From NCBI GenBank assembly GCA_020137815.1, contig CM035353.1:4774404-4838403 (forward strand): 64,000 nucleotides of DNA, in the 5' to 3' direction. This document shows, in pieces, positions 61,225-64,000 of this stretch. The notes under the pieces were generated by a model that saw only the letters and a list, made by a program, of their open reading frames with translations, had not been told where the DNA came from and ran no database searches. Every line of letters starts with the position of its first letter. Within the stretch, counting starts at the first letter, position 1. A program made the position numbers and the translations under genes. Origin of the DNA: Hormiphora californensis. Taxonomy: Eukaryota; Ctenophora; Tentaculata; Cydippida; Pleurobrachiidae.

Positions 61225-61318
61225 CAGTTAATAGCTCAATGAAAATAACAATTTGAACCTCCCCACACAGGTATAACTGTGATAAGGAGCTCATATAAGG
61301 CGGTGAAACTGACGAAGG

Positions 61319-61702
61319 ATGTCAATGACCTACAGATTGGACAGACGAAGAAGCCAACCGATAAATGTGATTGACTCTTTGGAATCAAAAATGGTGAATG
61401 ATTTAAAGAGGGTTTCGACGGGAAAACCAAAAGAGGAAATAAAAGTACTATTTAAGATCTGCAACATGATAGTAGAAACCATGAAGGTACTTTTTGATCA
61501 CAAAACACACATCAGAGCAGGAGGTAGAACTCCGAGTACAGCGAGCATTGAACGAATCTGGACAAAGACACAGCTTAGAGCAGATTCCCTCATCAAGACT
61601 TACAGCAGTTTACAGCAGTTTACAGCTCCTTCCAGTTCCCATGAAGATTTCAAGATTTTCCAAGCAGAGTTCAAGATATTATTTATTATATTAATATTTT
61701 GA
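61319..61702 (+). CDS. Helical ORF of unknown family
   Basis: 127 residues: MSMTYRLDRRRSQPINVIDS, LESKMVNDLKRVSTGKPKEE, FKICNMIVETMKVLFDHKTH, then a Ser/Thr-rich end. A tandem TACAGCAGT occurs inside. An alternative frame (ITVIRSSYKAVKLTKDVNDL) covers 61266-61375 after an ACACAG acceptor. Uncertain. Confidence 0.35.
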   Translation: MSMTYRLDRRRSQPINVIDSLESKMVNDLKRVSTGKPKEEIKVLFKICNMIVETMKVLFDHKTHIRAGGRTPSTASIERIWTKTQLRADSLIKTYSSLQQFTAPSSSHEDFKIFQAEFKILFIILIF

Positions 61703-61709
61703 AGATCAT

Positions 61710-61930
61710 AAAGTTTCTAAAGAGTTTCTTTTAAGTTTTTAAAGAGTTTCTTTTAAGTTTTTAAAGAGTTTCTTTTAAGTTTTACAGCCCAAACAAATGT
61801 TTATTCAGTTCCGAAAGTGGTACAACAAAAAACAGTTATTTGATTGTTTGTTTGGTTGTTACTCTGTCTGTCTTTCAGTCTGTCTATCTGTCTATCAGTC
61901 GGTCTGTCTTTCAATCTGTCGGTCGATTTG
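61710..61930. repeat. 22-bp minisatellite and TCTG-rich microsatellite
   Basis: AGTTTTTAAAGAGTTTCTTTTA is repeated about three and a half times (61710-61782). 61862-61928 is built from CTGTCTGTCT/ATCTGTCTAT units. Reading frames through them are low-complexity artefacts. Confidence 0.85.
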
Positions 61931-62397
61931 TTTGTTAATGTCGTATAAAGTTTCCAGTCCCAGAAACCAGAAAGGCTTCAGTATACATAGTACCCAGTAC
62001 AGCAATACAGTTACAGCTCGTCCAGTTGCATTTTCATTTATCAGAATACAGATGAATGAAAAAGCAAAAATTTATGAAGGAGGATATGTTGAGTTATGGT
62101 TTTATAGTTTGAGGAAGAAAAGGTGTAAATATTTGACAGTATATATTCAGACAAGTATGAAGAGAAAGTAGATATTGGACGTGTGGCAGGTGCATGTTGG
62201 TAAGGGTGCGGAGGATCAAGTCACCCCATGAAGAGGATCGAGACCTAGAGGATCAGAACCCAGCCGTGGCAGGGTATAGAAGTAGTTCAGTCTCCTCGCA
62301 GTGCATATCCCCACGTCATCGAGGATGGCAATCAGCCGATTGTTTAACAGGAGGCACTAGTCGCAGACACAAGGACTTTGTTTAGAGATCGAGGAAG

Positions 62398-62964
62398 ATG
62401 TTTAAACTCAAGACCACGTCACGGCGGAATATAAAAACGGGAAAGAAGAGGATCAGGGGACTCTCACTCTCTCACGACGAAGAGGAGGCCATCAGAGAGT
62501 TAATGGCTATCAGGAAGGAACGGGTACAACAACTTCAGGTACTGAAGGAGGAGGATGAGAGAAGGGAAAGGGATAGAAAGGAGGAGGAGGAGGAGAGGGA
62601 GAGGATTAGGGCCCGAGAGGAGGAGAGGGAGCGTCAAAGGAAGGAGGAGGCAAGACTCAATCAGGAGAGGGAGGCCCGGGTTAGGGCAGCGGGTAAAACC
62701 CCAACCAAGAGTGCGGCATATAATCTATACGCTGCCAGGGTGCAACAACATATGCTAACAAAAGCGCAAGGGGAGGCGCTCCAGGAGGCCGTGAAGAGGC
62801 AGGACGTGGCCGAGGTGGTGGACATTGTGCTGAACCATCTGAGGATTGCGAATCCGCTAACTTGTAGTATATTATTAGTATATATTTTTAATATGCATGT
62901 AACACGATACACCTGTGATACACCTGTGATGTGCCCTGATGTGGTAGCACTAGCACTCAGTTAA
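62398..62964 (+). CDS. Gag-like charged-helix protein, longest copy
   Basis: 188-codon ORF. A basic N-terminus (MFKLKTTSRRNIKTGKKRIR), then about 80 residues of E/R/K single-alpha-helix (KEEDERRERDRKEEEEERER..., REARVRAAGK), then a folded-looking segment AAYNLYAARVQQHMLTKAQG, EALQEAVKRQDVAEVVDIVL, NHLRIANPL. The last part is homologous to the region just before the CCHC knuckle at 40.4 kb, so the natural order is helix, this domain, knuckle. Here the knuckle is missing, and the frame runs into non-homologous sequence after about 62860. Probable structural/nucleic-acid-binding protein of the repeated element. Confidence 0.55.
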   Translation: MFKLKTTSRRNIKTGKKRIRGLSLSHDEEEAIRELMAIRKERVQQLQVLKEEDERRERDRKEEEEERERIRAREEERERQRKEEARLNQEREARVRAAGKTPTKSAAYNLYAARVQQHMLTKAQGEALQEAVKRQDVAEVVDIVLNHLRIANPLTCSILLVYIFNMHVTRYTCDTPVMCPDVVALALS

Positions 62965-63360
62965 ATGGTTTATTACCACCTGCTGAATCTACCATCATCG
63001 AGTAGTTTTCATTATCATCTACCATCATCGAGTAGTTTTCATTATCATCTATCTTCATCAAGTAGTTTTCACTGCACTATCATTTACCTTCATCGAGTAG
63101 CATGGACCACTATCGAATATCGTACTATATATACAGAGACACAAGAGTTTATTTTAGCCCCCGCCACTGCAACCACTTCTCTTGTACCTGTTGTAAACTA
63201 TTTCATAGTTTGTACCCAAAAACACTGCGTTCTCTAACTGTTTACCTAAACCTTCGCGGACCTGTTAAATCTATCTTCACCGATCTGTCAACCTACCTTC
63301 ACCAATCTGTTAACCTACCTTCACCGATCTGTCAACCCACCTGCACGGATCCAACACCTG
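62965..63360. repeat. Two minisatellites
   Basis: ATCTACCATCATCGAGTAGT plus TTTCATTATC (30 bp) is repeated four times at 62986-63100. CCTTCACCGATCTGTCAACC (22 bp) is repeated four times at 63275-63345. No gene seen in this stretch. Confidence 0.85.
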
Positions 63361-63935
63361 TCCACTTAAACCTTCGTCAGCCACAACCTACACAGTCACC
63401 GACACACGGACCAGGTAACGAACTAAGGGGTTAACACTAGACGACTCGTGACAAAGTATGACACAAAACACTACAAACTCAAGAGTTAACACGGTGTCAC
63501 CGGTACGGGCAATATGGCCACGTGATGGGAATCTGCGGCGCCGGATACGATATACGGAAGACCGGGTCACCGGAGTAAGACATTTGTTGTACTGTTCATA
63601 CTGCGGGTCGGTGCAACAGCACAAGACATTTGGGGTTCCCCAGCACTAGCAAGCGCTTTATTAATTCTGCACACGGTTCCCTGTGTACACCATCATTGCC
63701 AATCAATCATTATAATGATTGATGGGCAATAATGCATTATATCTTGGTTCCATTGTTCCAACCATCTCCAAATAATGCATTATATTTATAAATCAGATTA
63801 TCTATTTTATTTTCATGCAGGAAACTGCTTTGTTTACTATACACGACCCCTACCTCCCTGTAGTAGCAACCCATCTAATTAACCAAACGTAACCCACACT
63901 CAATGTCCCCTTGTCTGTTTGTAAACAACCCTCTC
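63361..63935. other. Mostly non-coding, one weak ORF
   Basis: A GGACCAG/GTAACG donor-like site is at 63414. The frame 63458-63649 (RRRIRYTEDRVTGVRHLLYC, SYCG) has a C-x2-C but no further support. 63690-63785 has inverted ATAATGCATTATAT elements. Confidence 0.3.
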
Positions 63936-63936
63936 C

Positions 63937-63944
63937 CTATAAAG
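63937..63944 (+). promoter_or_regulatory. TATA box near the right edge
   Basis: CTATAAAG followed by an ATG at 63960. The short distance (about 23 nt to the ATG) would leave almost no 5' UTR, similar to the Cys-rich gene at 8645. Confidence 0.45.
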
Positions 63945-63959
63945 AACCGACAAAGCAGT

Positions 63960-64000
63960 ATGTCAGAACAAGCAATGCAGAACTTCATCGAGGGACTGCA
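63960..64000 (+). CDS. Start of an ORF running off the window
   Basis: MSEQAMQNFIEGL is open to the end. It is called because of the TATA box just upstream. Nothing can be said about its function. Confidence 0.35.
   Translation, partial: MSEQAMQNFIEGL

Noticed and set aside
61797-62171. 124-aa Cys/Val/Ser repeat ORF
   Set aside because: Its centre is a TCTG-type microsatellite, and there is no splice or homology support.
62986-63345. Direct repeats resembling a CRISPR array
   Set aside because: The units are contiguous minisatellites without unique spacers, and the sequence is eukaryotic.

Overview
The window is nuclear DNA of a metazoan, probably a marine or early-branching invertebrate. 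The evidence is short introns (about 45-150 bp) with GTAAGT-type donors and pyrimidine-rich CAG acceptors, TATA plus initiator core promoters, many MITEs and foldback DNA transposons, LINE and hAT remnants, a tRNA-like repeat and AT-rich spacers. The species cannot be fixed from sequence alone. There is no operon, CRISPR or prokaryotic signal.

Layout. 0-1 kb: a minus-strand gene for a secreted protein (signal-peptide exon, intron, 145-codon exon) with a TATA box. 1.1-4.7 kb: a transposon graveyard (MULE-type transposase tail, a LINE reverse transcriptase split by a terminal-inverted-repeat element, MITEs). 4.8-9.1 kb: the best-preserved part, with an intact SIAH-type RING protein, an intact 691-codon envelope-like membrane glycoprotein with a furin-type site, a third ORF, and a small three-exon Cys-rich gene with its own promoter. 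Splice-acceptor-like sequences precede these ORFs. 9.4-13.4 kb: small genes behind a repeated CRE/E-box/TATA promoter, with tandem exon duplications, including an acidic exon with a SUMO-interaction-like motif. 13.5-26.3 kb: a large segmental duplication (14.7-18.6 kb against 20.7-23.4 kb), two DNA polymerase B fragments of Maverick/Polinton-like type, a double RanBP2 zinc-finger ORF and coiled-coil exons. 27-31 kb: a 1.3-kb foldback, and a non-autonomous hAT insertion with an 8-bp target duplication inside a coding exon. 31-41 kb: many copies of one exon set (TSAERD / LPEDWRE / RELHAPTTF modules, Gag-like coiled coil and a CCHC knuckle), interrupted by about 1.3 kb of apparently poor-quality sequence at 34.86-36.14 kb. 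41-43 kb: a 1.5-kb mariner-like foldback. 43-61 kb: tandem segmental duplications with nested insertions whose empty sites survive in the paralogous copy. 61-64 kb: Gag-like charged-helix ORFs, minisatellites, and the start of another TATA-driven ORF at the right edge.

How it fits together. Diverged pieces of the 5-8.5 kb cassette recur: envelope at 45.1 kb, and the third ORF at 47.0 and 52.1 kb. Gag-like coiled-coil exons occur at 30.8, 40.4, 60.6 and 62.4 kb. I infer that much of the window descends from one or a few large virus-like mobile elements carrying RING, envelope, nucleocapsid-like and small spliced genes, possibly related to Mavericks given the PolB fragments, and that it has been amplified by segmental duplication and degraded by smaller transposons. 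No capsid, integrase or packaging ATPase was recognised, so the element class is unproven.
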